Shown here: one piece after another, positions 16,523 to 24,571 of the stretch
How the letters are laid out: each line of letters starts with the position of its first letter
Numbering within the stretch: the stretch's first letter is position 1
Source of the DNA: an uncultured Burkholderiales bacterium
GTDB taxonomy: Bacteria > Pseudomonadota > Gammaproteobacteria > Burkholderiales > Burkholderiaceae_C
Direction of reading: 5' to 3'
Assembly (NCBI GenBank): GCA_903886485.1
Contig: CAISMH010000011.1
Location: 1-64,000 of the forward strand
Length of the DNA: 64,000 bases
Made by a program: the position numbers and the translations under genes
Notes under the pieces: generated by a model
Database searches by the model: none
What the model was told of the DNA's origin: nothing
Seen by the model: the letters and a program-made list of their open reading frames with translations, nothing else

Positions 16523-17020
16523 TCAAACCACCCGAAGCGTCTCAACCGCCATGAGGAGTTTTTGTGGCCGCCCCAACAACTCGATCAGCACAAAAGCACG
16601 GGCCTCGCCGTCATGCGCAATGTACTTACCCTCTAAGCCCTGCAGCGGTCCGCTGGCCACGAGCACGTCGTCCCCGGGTGAAAACATACGCTCCAAGGTT
16701 TCAGGCGGCGCCTCTTTGAGCAGGTCAATAAATTCCGACGGAACCTTTGCCGGATGAGGTCCAAAGCTGACGAGCTTGCTCACGCCGAAGGTCGAGCGAA
16801 TAGGCCCCCAGTTCTGAGTTTGATCGTCAAGCTGAATGAACAGGTACCGACTGAACATGGGCTCGGTGATGGTCTGCACCCTTTGGTTGCGCAGTTTTTG
16901 CACCTTTAGGGTGGGCAGGAAGCATTCAAAGCCTTGGTTTTGCAGGTTTTCAAGGGCGCGTACTTCTTGGCGGGGCTTGGTGTGGACCACGTACCAAGCG
17001 GTGTTGTTTGTCTCTGTCAT
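16523..17020 (-). CDS. rfaH: RfaH, operon-specific transcription antiterminator
   Basis: A 165-residue NusG paralogue. The N-terminal domain (1 to about 105) has WYVVHTKPRQE, FLPTLKVQKLRN, EPMFSRYLFIQLD and STFGVSKLVSFG; the C-terminal KOW-like domain covers about 110-165. It is distinguished from general NusG by its setting (no secE/rplK neighbours) and by the ops element 3.8 kb away in front of the glycan operon. RfaH binds polymerase paused at ops, blocks Rho and recruits ribosomes. It is on the same strand as the glycan operon but separated from it by the recombination module. Confidence 0.88.
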   Translation of the reverse strand: MTETNNTAWYVVHTKPRQEVRALENLQNQGFECFLPTLKVQKLRNQRVQTITEPMFSRYLFIQLDDQTQNWGPIRSTFGVSKLVSFGPHPAKVPSEFIDLLKEAPPETLERMFSPGDDVLVASGPLQGLEGKYIAHDGEARAFVLIELLGRPQKLLMAVETLRVV

Positions 17021-17122
17021 TTCTCTACTCAGTGTTGGATGAGTCTAACTAAACTTCCTATGGTGTTTCGCGGCACACGGCGTTAAAGTGCAGTTTTATG
17101 TTTTGTTTGAAAGCTTGCACAC

Positions 17123-17611
17123 ATGTCTACCAAAAACCCTTTTGACCCTGCCGCCATGTCTGACAACGTGAAAGAACAAGCCCAGCAGATTTGGCTCGCG
17201 GGCCTCGGAGCATTCGCCAAGGCTCAAGAAGATGGCACCAAGGCGTTTGAAAAACTGGTGAGCGACGGCATCACCATGCAGCGCAAGGTTCACGCCACAG
17301 CCGAAGAGAAGTTGGCTGAGGCCACGCAAAAAGCAACACAAGCCGCACACACCCTGAGCGAGCGCGCCACGGGCCAATGGGGCAAGTTGGAAGGCATTTT
17401 CGAAGATCGCGTCGCCAAGGCGCTGCACAGCCTGGGCCTTCCTTCGGCCACGCAGATGGAGGCACTGCATGCACGTGTGGCTGCATTAGAAGCGCAACTG
17501 GGTCACGCAAAAACCAAAGCGACGACCAGCAACTCTGCTAAACCAAGCACCAAAACCGCTGCCAAGCCTGCCGCCAAAAAGGCGCCAGCCAAAAAAGCCG
17601 TCAAGAAATAA
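17123..17611 (+). CDS. Phasin family protein (polyhydroxyalkanoate granule-associated)
   Basis: A 162-residue protein. Residues 10-125 form the amphipathic helical phasin domain (QAQQIWLAGLGAFAKAQEDG is the typical PhaI/PhaF start, with an apparent leucine/alanine coiled coil at 110-125). The tail from 126 is Ala/Lys/Pro-rich (repeats of AAKPAAKK type), like the histone-like tail of PhaF that links granules to DNA. It probably coats polyhydroxybutyrate granules. A TetR gene follows 25 bases later on the same strand and may be cotranscribed. Confidence 0.88.
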   Translation: MSTKNPFDPAAMSDNVKEQAQQIWLAGLGAFAKAQEDGTKAFEKLVSDGITMQRKVHATAEEKLAEATQKATQAAHTLSERATGQWGKLEGIFEDRVAKALHSLGLPSATQMEALHARVAALEAQLGHAKTKATTSNSAKPSTKTAAKPAAKKAPAKKAVKK

Positions 17612-17636
17612 TTCAGGGCTGCGCCCGATCTACGGT

Positions 17637-18284
17637 ATGGCAAAAAAAGCGCCACGCAGAACAGCAGAGCGAATTTTGGAGGTCACGCTTGACCTCTTCA
17701 ACCGCTTTGGTGAGCCCAATGTGTCGACCACGTTGATCTCCTCCGAGCTCAACATCAGCCCGGGCAACTTGTACTACCACTACCCCGCCAAAGAGGAGTT
17801 GGTGACGGCGCTCTACAACCGCTACGAAACCGCACTGGACGCGTTACTCGAGGCCGCCCCTGGTGTGCATGATGTGGAGGACGCATGGTTCTTCATGCAC
17901 ACGCTGTTTGAGTTGGTGTGGCAATACCGCTTTTTGTACCGAGACTTGAATGATCTGCTCAGTAAAAACCGTCGTTTAGAAACACACATCAAAGACGCAC
18001 TGCTACACAAAACCACGGCATTTCGTACCTTGCTGGATAGCCTGGAGCACGATGGCGCACTGGCCATGACCGTCTCTGAGCGTGAAGCCACTGCCACGCA
18101 TATGGTGGTGATGCTGACGTGGTGGTTGAGCTATGAGTATGTGCGTGATCCAAGGCATGCGCTCGAGCCAGAGAGTGCGCAATCCTCACTGCTGCGCGGC
18201 GCCAAGCACGTACTGAGTTTGTTGCTGCCTTATGCAACGCCCGAACACAAAGCACATTTGACGGCACTGCTCTCGGCCTACTGA
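17637..18284 (+). CDS. TetR/AcrR family transcriptional regulator
   Basis: A 215-residue regulator. The N-terminal helix-turn-helix covers residues 8-55 (RILEVTLDLFNRFGEPNVST, then ISPGNLYYHYPAKEEL). The ligand-binding part (60-215) is helical and Trp/Tyr-rich (WFFMHTLFELVWQYRFLYRD), resembling the TetR_C_31-type regulators seen in this order. It directly follows the phasin gene, so control of polyhydroxyalkanoate or fatty-acid genes is plausible, but no operator was identified. Confidence 0.85.
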   Translation: MAKKAPRRTAERILEVTLDLFNRFGEPNVSTTLISSELNISPGNLYYHYPAKEELVTALYNRYETALDALLEAAPGVHDVEDAWFFMHTLFELVWQYRFLYRDLNDLLSKNRRLETHIKDALLHKTTAFRTLLDSLEHDGALAMTVSEREATATHMVVMLTWWLSYEYVRDPRHALEPESAQSSLLRGAKHVLSLLLPYATPEHKAHLTALLSAY

Positions 18285-18307
18285 AGGCGCTATTGAATGC
18301 GCAAAAG

Positions 18308-18328
18308 AATTGGGTTCTGACCCCAATT
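18308..18328. terminator. Hairpin between convergent genes
   Basis: AATTGGG and CCCAATT (7-base arms, 7-base loop) lie between the ends of the TetR gene and the M20 gene. There is no clear T-run, so it could be a weak bidirectional terminator. The sequence also resembles short GGGTCTGACCCC-type repeats scattered in Burkholderiales genomes, from memory. Confidence 0.4.
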
Positions 18329-18334
18329 ACTCAA

Positions 18335-19519
18335 TTACTTCAAGTACGTTTCAACCAGCCTGACCCAATAGGTAGCGCCCAATGGAATGAGCGCATCGTT
18401 GAAATCGTAATTGGGGTTGTGCAAGGTGCAGGGGCCTTCGCCGTGTCCCATCTCGCGGTGCACGCCGTCGCCGTTACCGATGAAGCAATACGCACCGGGT
18501 TTGGCTTGCAACATGTACGAGAAGTCTTCTGCGCCCATGGTGGGTTCTTGGGCGACCACATTGGCTGACCCCACGATTTGCGCCATGACCTCACGAGCAA
18601 ATGCGGTTTCCGCAGCGTGGTTGATGGTAGGTGGGTAGTTGCGCTCAAACTCAAAGGTACAGGTTGCACCAAAGGCGGCGCAGGTGTGTGCAGCCACATC
18701 GCGCATGCGTTGCTCAATCATGTCGAGCACGTCAAGGCTGAACGTACGCACCGTGCCTTGCAACTCGCAATGGTCTGGCACCACGTTGGTGGCTTCGCCG
18801 GTGTGAATCATGGTGACGGAAATCACACCCGCATCCACCGGTTTTTTGTTGCGACTGATGATGGTTTGAAAGGCCTGCACCATTTGACACGCGATGGTCA
18901 CGGGGTCGATGCCGTTGTGCGGCAGTGCCGCGTGGCAGCCTTTGCCGTGGATGGTGATTTTGAATTCATTGCTCGACGCCATGACAGGCCCCGCGCTCAA
19001 CGCAAACTGGCCTTCTTGCAGGCCCGGCCAGTTGTGCATGCCATACACCGCTTGCATGGGGAACTTGTCAAACAAGCCATCGCGCATCATTTCGCGAGCG
19101 CCACCACCGCCTTCTTCGGCGGGCTGGAAGATGAAGTACACCGTGCCATCAAAGTCTTTGTGCGCTGACAAGTGCTGCGCAGCGGCCAAGAGCATGGCCA
19201 CATGACCGTCGTGTCCGCAGGCGTGCATCTTGCCCTTGTTCTGGCTGGCGTGTGCGAATTGGTTGAACTCCTGCATGGGCAGCGCGTCCATGTCGGCACG
19301 CAGGCCGATGGCACGGTCGCTGGTGCCGTTTTTCAAAATGCCCACTACGCCTGTCTTCCCCATGCCACGGTGAATGGGGATGCCCCATTCGGTGAGCTTT
19401 TGCGCCACCAGATCGGCGGTGCGAATTTCTTCAAAGCACAACTCAGGATGGGCATGAATGTCGCGGCGAACGGCCGCGATACCAGGGGCTTGCGTGACGA
19501 TGGAATCGATGACTTTCAT
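18335..19519 (-). CDS. M20 family amidohydrolase (hippurate hydrolase-like)
   Basis: A 394-residue metallo-amidohydrolase of the M20D group, which cleaves N-acyl amino acids or related amides. Seen: MHACGHDGHVAML with two metal-binding residues, QPAEEGGGGA with the catalytic/metal Glu, MHNWPG, and TMGAEDFSYML near the C-terminus. Length is typical. No signal peptide, so cytoplasmic. The gene stands alone, convergent with the TetR gene and 66 bases upstream of the coaX end on the same strand. The physiological substrate cannot be told from sequence. Confidence 0.87.
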   Translation of the reverse strand: MKVIDSIVTQAPGIAAVRRDIHAHPELCFEEIRTADLVAQKLTEWGIPIHRGMGKTGVVGILKNGTSDRAIGLRADMDALPMQEFNQFAHASQNKGKMHACGHDGHVAMLLAAAQHLSAHKDFDGTVYFIFQPAEEGGGGAREMMRDGLFDKFPMQAVYGMHNWPGLQEGQFALSAGPVMASSNEFKITIHGKGCHAALPHNGIDPVTIACQMVQAFQTIISRNKKPVDAGVISVTMIHTGEATNVVPDHCELQGTVRTFSLDVLDMIEQRMRDVAAHTCAAFGATCTFEFERNYPPTINHAAETAFAREVMAQIVGSANVVAQEPTMGAEDFSYMLQAKPGAYCFIGNGDGVHREMGHGEGPCTLHNPNYDFNDALIPLGATYWVRLVETYLK

Positions 19520-19585
19520 GACTCTGAGTCTAGCCGCTGACCTGCCCGTCTGTCACGCAGGGCTATCCCGCCCAAGCCCACCCAT

Positions 19586-20395
19586 TCAGTACAAAGCGCG
19601 AGATGGCCACACAGGCGTGGGGTGGTCCAAACGTTGTTTGGCAATCTCTAGCAAGCCGTCAAAAATGAGCGAGTCCACCAACTCAAACTGCACGGACATG
19701 CTGGGGGCCATCTTCCAGCCCGCGCCGCCGGTCATATAGCAAGCGGGCTCGGCACCACAGTGTTGGCGCACGTGTTGCACCATGCGCTCGACCGCGCCCG
19801 CAATGGCGTAGGTGCCGCCGCTGGTGAGGGCGTCGCTGGTGTTGGTCGGAAACTCACACACCTCGCCCGTCGGCACGCGCAACCCCGCCGTGCCAGACTC
19901 CAAGGCACGCAACATGATGCCGTGGCCGGGCAAGATCAGTCCGCCCAAGAACTTGCCATTCGCATCAATCGCTTCCACCGTCACCGCAGTACCCACCATC
20001 ACCACCACCATCGGGCGCAGAGCTTGACCTTGGGTTTGTTGCAACATGCGCGCATGGGCGCCAATCATGGCCACCCAGCGGTCTGCCCCCAACCGTGTGG
20101 GGTGGTCATAACCGTTGGTCATGCCCGCCTCGGCAGCCGAGGACACAGCCCAATGAGGCGTGATGTCCCACAGCTCCATTTGTGCCTCCACACGTCGGCG
20201 AATCGCCTCTCCGGCCACGATGCAGCCCAGCATGTGGGTGGGCTCGGGCAGCTCGCGCCAGTCTTCCTCAGCCAAGCGGTCGATGTTTTCTAAAAACACG
20301 GCACCATGGCCCAGCAGCTTGGCGCCGGGTGCGGGACTTTCGTACAGGCCCCACTTCAGGCGTGTGTTGCCCACATCGAGTGCAAGAAATGTCAT
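19586..20395 (-). CDS. coaX: Type III pantothenate kinase
   Basis: A 269-residue ASKHA-fold kinase catalysing ATP-dependent phosphorylation of pantothenate, the first step of coenzyme A synthesis. The start at 20395 is chosen because [18 protein letters not shown] carries the phosphate-binding DxGNTR motif right at the N-terminus, as in other CoaX; an upstream in-frame start would overlap the rhodanese gene. Also seen: [22 protein letters not shown], and [11 protein letters not shown]. It follows the rhodanese gene by 7 bases and is probably cotranscribed. Burkholderiales commonly use this type in place of CoaA. Confidence 0.9.
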   Translation of the reverse strand: MTFLALDVGNTRLKWGLYESPAPGAKLLGHGAVFLENIDRLAEEDWRELPEPTHMLGCIVAGEAIRRRVEAQMELWDITPHWAVSSAAEAGMTNGYDHPTRLGADRWVAMIGAHARMLQQTQGQALRPMVVVMVGTAVTVEAIDANGKFLGGLILPGHGIMLRALESGTAGLRVPTGEVCEFPTNTSDALTSGGTYAIAGAVERMVQHVRQHCGAEPACYMTGGAGWKMAPSMSVQFELVDSLIFDGLLEIAKQRLDHPTPVWPSRALY

Positions 20396-20402
20396 AGGTG
20401 AA

Positions 20403-20828
20403 TCAGTTTTGACGCCAAGGCAGGCCGCGCATGCGCCAGCCACCGGTTGCGCCGCGATGGCCAAGATCGTTGGCATCGCCCTCGAAACCTTCGAGGATGT
20501 TGTAGGCCTCTAAGCCCAATTCAGTGGCACGCTTGGCAGCGGCCACAGAGCGCACCCCACTGCGGCAGAGCAACACCAGCTTTTTGCCGTTGGAAGCAGC
20601 ATGGATAGCCTCATCAAAGGCGGGGTTCAGCGCCATGCTCGGCCATTGCTTCCAAGCCACAGCCACGGCACCCGGGACAAAGCCCACCCACTCACGCTCG
20701 GCGTCTGTGCGCACATCCACCAGCACCGCGGCGCCAGACTGCACCCACTCATGCGCCGTTTCAGGCGTCACGTCGCCAGCGTAGCCATCAGCAGGATGGG
20801 CGTGCGAAGAGTGGGCGTGGGCAGACAT
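20403..20828 (-). CDS. Rhodanese-like domain protein
   Basis: A 141-residue single-domain rhodanese. The active-site loop is CRSGVRS near residues 92-98, with the persulfide-forming Cys preceded by [25 protein letters not shown] is the N-terminal rhodanese segment. It probably transfers sulfur in the cytoplasm. The first 18 residues are His/Ala-rich and not part of the fold. The gene precedes coaX by 7 bases. A long inverted repeat (20838-20892) lies just upstream of its start. Confidence 0.85.
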   Translation of the reverse strand: MSAHAHSSHAHPADGYAGDVTPETAHEWVQSGAAVLVDVRTDAEREWVGFVPGAVAVAWKQWPSMALNPAFDEAIHAASNGKKLVLLCRSGVRSVAAAKRATELGLEAYNILEGFEGDANDLGHRGATGGWRMRGLPWRQN

Positions 20829-20837
20829 GAATGAAAG

Positions 20838-20892
20838 AAGGGGCGTAAAAACGTAGGCAGTATAGAGACTGAACCCACGTTTTACGCCCCTT
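20838..20892. repeat. Long inverted repeat upstream of the rhodanese gene
   Basis: The arm AAGGGGCGTAAAAACGT (20838-20854) pairs with ACGTTTTACGCCCCTT (20877-20892), 16 pairs with one bulged A and a loop of 22 bases. It lies between the end of livF and the rhodanese start, 10 bases before that ATG, so it may end the liv transcript or structure the rhodanese leader. Confidence 0.6.
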
Positions 20893-20899
20893 GCGGAGG

Positions 20900-20917
20900 A
20901 AAACCCTAGGAGGTTTT
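20900..20917 (-). terminator. Probable terminator after livF
   Basis: AAAACC and GGTTTT form a 6-base stem with a 6-base loop 12 bases after the livF stop on the minus strand; the T-rich arm can serve as the U-tract. Weak but well placed. Confidence 0.5.
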
Positions 20918-20928
20918 TGGTAAAGCCC

Positions 20929-21651
20929 TCAGTGGCTACCGCCCAGATAAGCGGCTTTGACAGCGGGGTCGTTCTTCAACTTGCTGGCTTCACCGTGTAC
21001 CGAGATGCGCCCGTTTTCCATCACATAGCCATAGTCGGCCACGTTCAAAGCGGCTGCAGCGAACTGCTCCACCAAGAGCATGGTGACGCCTTGGCTCTTG
21101 AGGTTTTCGATGATTTTGAAAACTTCTTCGACCAAGATGGGTGCCAACCCCATCGATGGCTCGTCGAGCAACACCACTTCAGGGTTGAGCATCACCGCAC
21201 GCGCCATGGCCAGCATTTGCTGCTCGCCACCCGACAATGTGCCCGCCAATTGGTTGCGTCGCTCTTTGAGGCGAGGGAACAAGTCCATCGCACGGTCCAA
21301 GTCGCCCGCCACATCGCCCTTGGGACGGCTGCCCGTCAAACGTGGGAAGGCCCCCAAGACCAAGTTGTCTGTCACGGTCATCGTGGCAAACACACGACGG
21401 CCTTCGGGCGAGTGCGCCAACCCACGTTTGGCGATGGAGAAAGACTCCATGCCGTCAATGCGTTCGCCGTTTAAGGTGATCTCACCCGCTGTCGGGGCGA
21501 TCATGCCGCTGATGGCGCGCATGGTGGTGGTTTTGCCAGCACCGTTAGAACCGATCAAGGTCACCACTTTGCCTTTGGGCACTTCCAAAGAAATACCGTG
21601 CAACACGTGGACTTTGCCGTAACCGGCTTCGAGGTTTTTAATCGTCAACAT
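20929..21651 (-). CDS. livF: Branched-chain amino acid ABC transporter ATPase LivF
   Basis: A 240-residue ABC ATPase. Seen: Walker A GSNGAGKTT near 34-42, signature LSGGEQQML, Walker B VVLLDEPSMGLAPILVEEVF, and switch LLVEQ. The LAPILVEEVF wording is typical of LivF. It supplies one of the two nucleotide-binding subunits of a Liv importer at the inner membrane; the other is fused to the LivM permease in the gene 20 bases upstream. Last gene of the livK-livH-livMG-livF series. Confidence 0.9.
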   Translation of the reverse strand: MLTIKNLEAGYGKVHVLHGISLEVPKGKVVTLIGSNGAGKTTTMRAISGMIAPTAGEITLNGERIDGMESFSIAKRGLAHSPEGRRVFATMTVTDNLVLGAFPRLTGSRPKGDVAGDLDRAMDLFPRLKERRNQLAGTLSGGEQQMLAMARAVMLNPEVVLLDEPSMGLAPILVEEVFKIIENLKSQGVTMLLVEQFAAAALNVADYGYVMENGRISVHGEASKLKNDPAVKAAYLGGSH

Positions 21652-21671
21652 CTCTTGTTCTCCGTGTGCGC

Positions 21672-23597
21672 TTAGGCTGCTGTGCCGCCGAGGTAGGCTT
21701 CAATCACCTTCTCATCAGCCTGCACTTGTGCGGGCAAACCTTCGGCAATTTTTTGACCGAAGTCGAGCACCGAGACCGTGTCGCAAACCCCCATCACCAC
21801 ATCCATGTGGTGCTCGATCAAGATCACCGTGATGCCGTGGTCGCGAATCTTGCGGATGATTTGAATCAACTCTTTGATGTCGGGCGCGGTCAGGCCTGCG
21901 GCAGGCTCGTCCAACAACAACAGTTGTGGGTCCAGCGCCAAAGCGCGGGCAATTTCAAGCAAGCGTTGTTTGCCGTAGGGCAAGTTACGCGCTTGCTCAT
22001 CCGCCAACTCGGCCAAGCCCACAAAACTCAACAAGCCCATGGCGCGTTCGTTCGCGGCTGTGTCCTCGCTGACATAGCGTGAGGAGTTGAACGCCACGTC
22101 CACGAAGTTGCTGTGGAACGTGTGGTGCAAACCGACCAACACGTTTTGCAGTGCCGTCATCTCACCAAACAACTGCACGTTTTGGAAGGTCCGTGCAATG
22201 CCAGACAAGGCGATGTCGGACGACGTGCGGCCCACCACGGAGGTGCCTTCAAACTCAATGCTGCCAGCGGTGGGCACATAGATGCCGGTGAGCACGTTCA
22301 TCATGGTGCTCTTGCCTGATCCGTTGGGGCCAATCAAACCGTGGATGGTGCCGCGTTTGATGCGCAGATCCACTTGGTTGATCGCCTTCAAGCCACCAAA
22401 CTGCATGAGCACTTGGTTCGCCACCAACAGGTCTTCACCACCGCTCTTGGCGGCGCGAATGATGGGGTCGCCGCTGCTGGCCACATGCACCACATGGTGT
22501 GTGTCACCGCCTTGTTTGCGTTGGGCCCACAAGCTACGCACAAAGCCAACGATGCCGTCTTGCAAGTAGTACACAACAAACAAAATCATCAAACCAAAAA
22601 TCGACAAGCGCCAATCGGTGATGTTGTCGAGCCAGAAGGCAAAAGCCGCCAAGGCCGCCGTTCCCACCACAGGCACCGCCATGGTCTGGAAGGTGGTGAT
22701 CTTGCGAGCCACACCGATCAACGCACCCACCAACATACACAGGGCCAACACGCTGGCGACCATGCGGAACATTTCCAAGTCGTCCAACAACTTGGGCAAC
22801 AACACGATGATGGTCGCGCCCAGCATCGAGCCGATGCGTGTTTTACGCCCGCCCATGATGACAGCCAACAAGAACATCACGGTGAGTTCGTTGTTGTACG
22901 TGTTGGGCGAAATGTACTGCTCAGAATAGGCGTACAAACAACCCGCCAAGCCCGCAAAACCCGCGCTGATGACGAAGGCATACACCTTGTAGCGATACAC
23001 CGACACACCCATACAGTCAGACGCCACGGGGCTGCCACGCAAAGCCTCAAACGCACGGCCCAGCTGTGAGCGCAACACACGGTGCACCACCAACAAAGAC
23101 AAGGCCAACAACGCCGTCACCACCCAGTAAAACGATTGCTCGTCAAACTTGTAGCCCGCCACCGTGGGCTTGGGGATTTTCAAACCCATGGGCCCCTCGG
23201 TGAGGAAGGTCATCTCATTGATCAAGATTTGGATGATGGTGCCAAACGCCAAGGTGACCATGGCCAAATAAGGGCCAGACACACGCAAAGCGGGCAAGGC
23301 CAGCAACGCGCCAAAGACCGCCGTGACAGCCACACTCGCTGGCACGATGACCCAAAAAGGCGCACCGAGTTTCATGAACAGCACGCCAGCGGTGTAAGCA
23401 CCAATGCCAAACAAACCCGCATGGCCCAAGGACACTTGGCCGGTGTAGCCCACCACAATATCCAAGCCGAACAACAGAACGGCATAGATCATGATGGTTT
23501 CGACCAAGTGGATGTAATACGGGTTGTGCGTGAAGATGGGCACCAGTGCCAACAGCACGAAGCCCAACGCAGAAGCGATGAAATATTTGCGATGCAT
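21672..23597 (-). CDS. livM: Fused LivM permease-LivG ATPase of branched-chain amino acid ABC transporter
   Basis: A 641-residue fusion. Residues 1 to about 345 are a LivM-type permease with 8-10 hydrophobic helices (GYTGQVSLGHAGLFGIGAY motif near 50-68; RGSPVASDCMGV cytoplasmic loop near 185-196). After a linker, residues about 388-641 are a LivG ATPase: Walker A GPNGSGKST, NVLVGLHHT, signature LPYGKQRLLEIARAL, Walker B LLLLDEPAAGL, then VILIEHHMDVVM. The frame is continuous, with no sign of sequencing error. Such LivM-LivG fusions are familiar in betaproteobacteria. It ends 20 bases before livF and starts 2 bases after the livH stop. Confidence 0.9.
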   Translation of the reverse strand: MHRKYFIASALGFVLLALVPIFTHNPYYIHLVETIMIYAVLLFGLDIVVGYTGQVSLGHAGLFGIGAYTAGVLFMKLGAPFWVIVPASVAVTAVFGALLALPALRVSGPYLAMVTLAFGTIIQILINEMTFLTEGPMGLKIPKPTVAGYKFDEQSFYWVVTALLALSLLVVHRVLRSQLGRAFEALRGSPVASDCMGVSVYRYKVYAFVISAGFAGLAGCLYAYSEQYISPNTYNNELTVMFLLAVIMGGRKTRIGSMLGATIIVLLPKLLDDLEMFRMVASVLALCMLVGALIGVARKITTFQTMAVPVVGTAALAAFAFWLDNITDWRLSIFGLMILFVVYYLQDGIVGFVRSLWAQRKQGGDTHHVVHVASSGDPIIRAAKSGGEDLLVANQVLMQFGGLKAINQVDLRIKRGTIHGLIGPNGSGKSTMMNVLTGIYVPTAGSIEFEGTSVVGRTSSDIALSGIARTFQNVQLFGEMTALQNVLVGLHHTFHSNFVDVAFNSSRYVSEDTAANERAMGLLSFVGLAELADEQARNLPYGKQRLLEIARALALDPQLLLLDEPAAGLTAPDIKELIQIIRKIRDHGITVILIEHHMDVVMGVCDTVSVLDFGQKIAEGLPAQVQADEKVIEAYLGGTAA

Positions 23598-23599
23598 GT

Positions 23600-24478
23600 T
23601 CAGACCTTCTTGATCGCAGATTTACCAAACAGTCCGGCAGGCTTGACCGCCAAGACCAAGAGCAACAGGACCAAGCCGGGTACATCTTTGTAGCCGGTGG
23701 AAATGTAAAAACCTGTCGTTGTTTCGGCCACACCCAAAATGATGCCGCCCACGATGATGCCCATGCCGCTGGTCAAGCCACCAATGATGGCCACCGCAAA
23801 CGCCTTGAGACCCAACACAGCCCCCATCGTGGCACCGGTCAACGTCAAGGGCGCAATCAGCACACCAGCAAACGAGGCCGTGAGTGACGACAAGGCATAA
23901 GAGAAAGTGATGACCAAACCTGTGTTGATGCCCATCAACTTCGCCGCATCACGGTCGTTGAAGGTCGCCACCACAGCTTTGCCATAAATGGTTTTGCGGT
24001 TGAAAAACTCCACCGCCAACATCATCACCAACGCGCCAGCAATCACCAACAATTCCATGGGCAGCACGTTGGCACCCAGCACCTTCATGGGCGCTTCAGG
24101 CAAGGGTGAAGGGAACTTCAAATCGTCGCGACCCCAAATGTTTTCGGCCACGTTTTTAAAAATAATGCCCAAGGCGATGGTGGACATGATCCAACCAAAC
24201 TCGCTCTTGATTTTGATGGCGGGTCGAACGCCAATGCGCTCCACCAAAGCACCTTGCAGCAAACCAAAAGCGCCCACCACGGGGATGGCCAACCAATAAT
24301 TGACCCCGAGGGTGTCCACCAACGTCAGGCCCACCAAGGCGCCCAACATCAAGGCCTCGCCTTGACCGAAGTTCAAGGTGTCAGAAGTCGCAAACGTCAA
24401 CTGGTAGCCGAACGCGATCACCGCGTAAATCATGCCCAGCGCGATGCCACTGTAGATAAGTTGCAGCAGAATTTCCAT
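23600..24478 (-). CDS. livH: Branched-chain amino acid ABC transporter permease LivH
   Basis: A 292-residue inner-membrane permease with about eight hydrophobic segments. Seen: LIYSGIALGMIYAVIAFGYQ at the N-terminus, the DTLNFGQGEALMLGALVG motif near 33-50, and the RDAAKLMGIN coupling loop that contacts the ATPases. It follows livK across a 93-base gap holding a strong hairpin, so it is probably made at lower level than the binding protein. Confidence 0.9.
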   Translation of the reverse strand: MEILLQLIYSGIALGMIYAVIAFGYQLTFATSDTLNFGQGEALMLGALVGLTLVDTLGVNYWLAIPVVGAFGLLQGALVERIGVRPAIKIKSEFGWIMSTIALGIIFKNVAENIWGRDDLKFPSPLPEAPMKVLGANVLPMELLVIAGALVMMLAVEFFNRKTIYGKAVVATFNDRDAAKLMGINTGLVITFSYALSSLTASFAGVLIAPLTLTGATMGAVLGLKAFAVAIIGGLTSGMGIIVGGIILGVAETTTGFYISTGYKDVPGLVLLLLVLAVKPAGLFGKSAIKKV

Positions 24479-24519
24479 AAGTGCGCTCTATTTCTTCTTC
24501 AATGCTCAATACAGAAAAA

Positions 24520-24557
24520 AGCACCGTACTTTTTGCAAATGCAACCCGTACGGTGCT
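24520..24557 (-). terminator. Attenuating hairpin between livK and livH
   Basis: AGCACCGTAC (24520-24529) pairs perfectly with GTACGGTGCT (24548-24557); on the minus strand the stem is followed by TTTTTT. It lies after the livK stop, so most transcripts probably stop here, giving more binding protein than membrane subunits. Confidence 0.8.
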
Positions 24558-24571
24558 GAGGTGCCTAGAAA

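Noticed and set aside
17500..17611. Short repeated units in the phasin gene as a possible CRISPR or tandem repeat locus
   Set aside because: They encode the Ala/Lys/Pro-rich phasin tail; units are irregular and in frame. No CRISPR array was seen anywhere in the window.
18308..18328. An insertion-sequence end at the AATTGGG/CCCAATT repeat
   Set aside because: No transposase gene or second copy lies nearby; a hairpin between convergent genes is the simpler reading.
22341..23069. A 242-codon open frame on the plus strand
   Set aside because: Antisense to the LivM-LivG fusion; His/Gln-rich low-complexity product with no family resemblance.
21672..23597. A frameshift or assembly error joining livM and livG
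   Set aside because: The frame is continuous, both domains are complete, a linker of plausible length joins them, and such fusions are familiar in betaproteobacteria.
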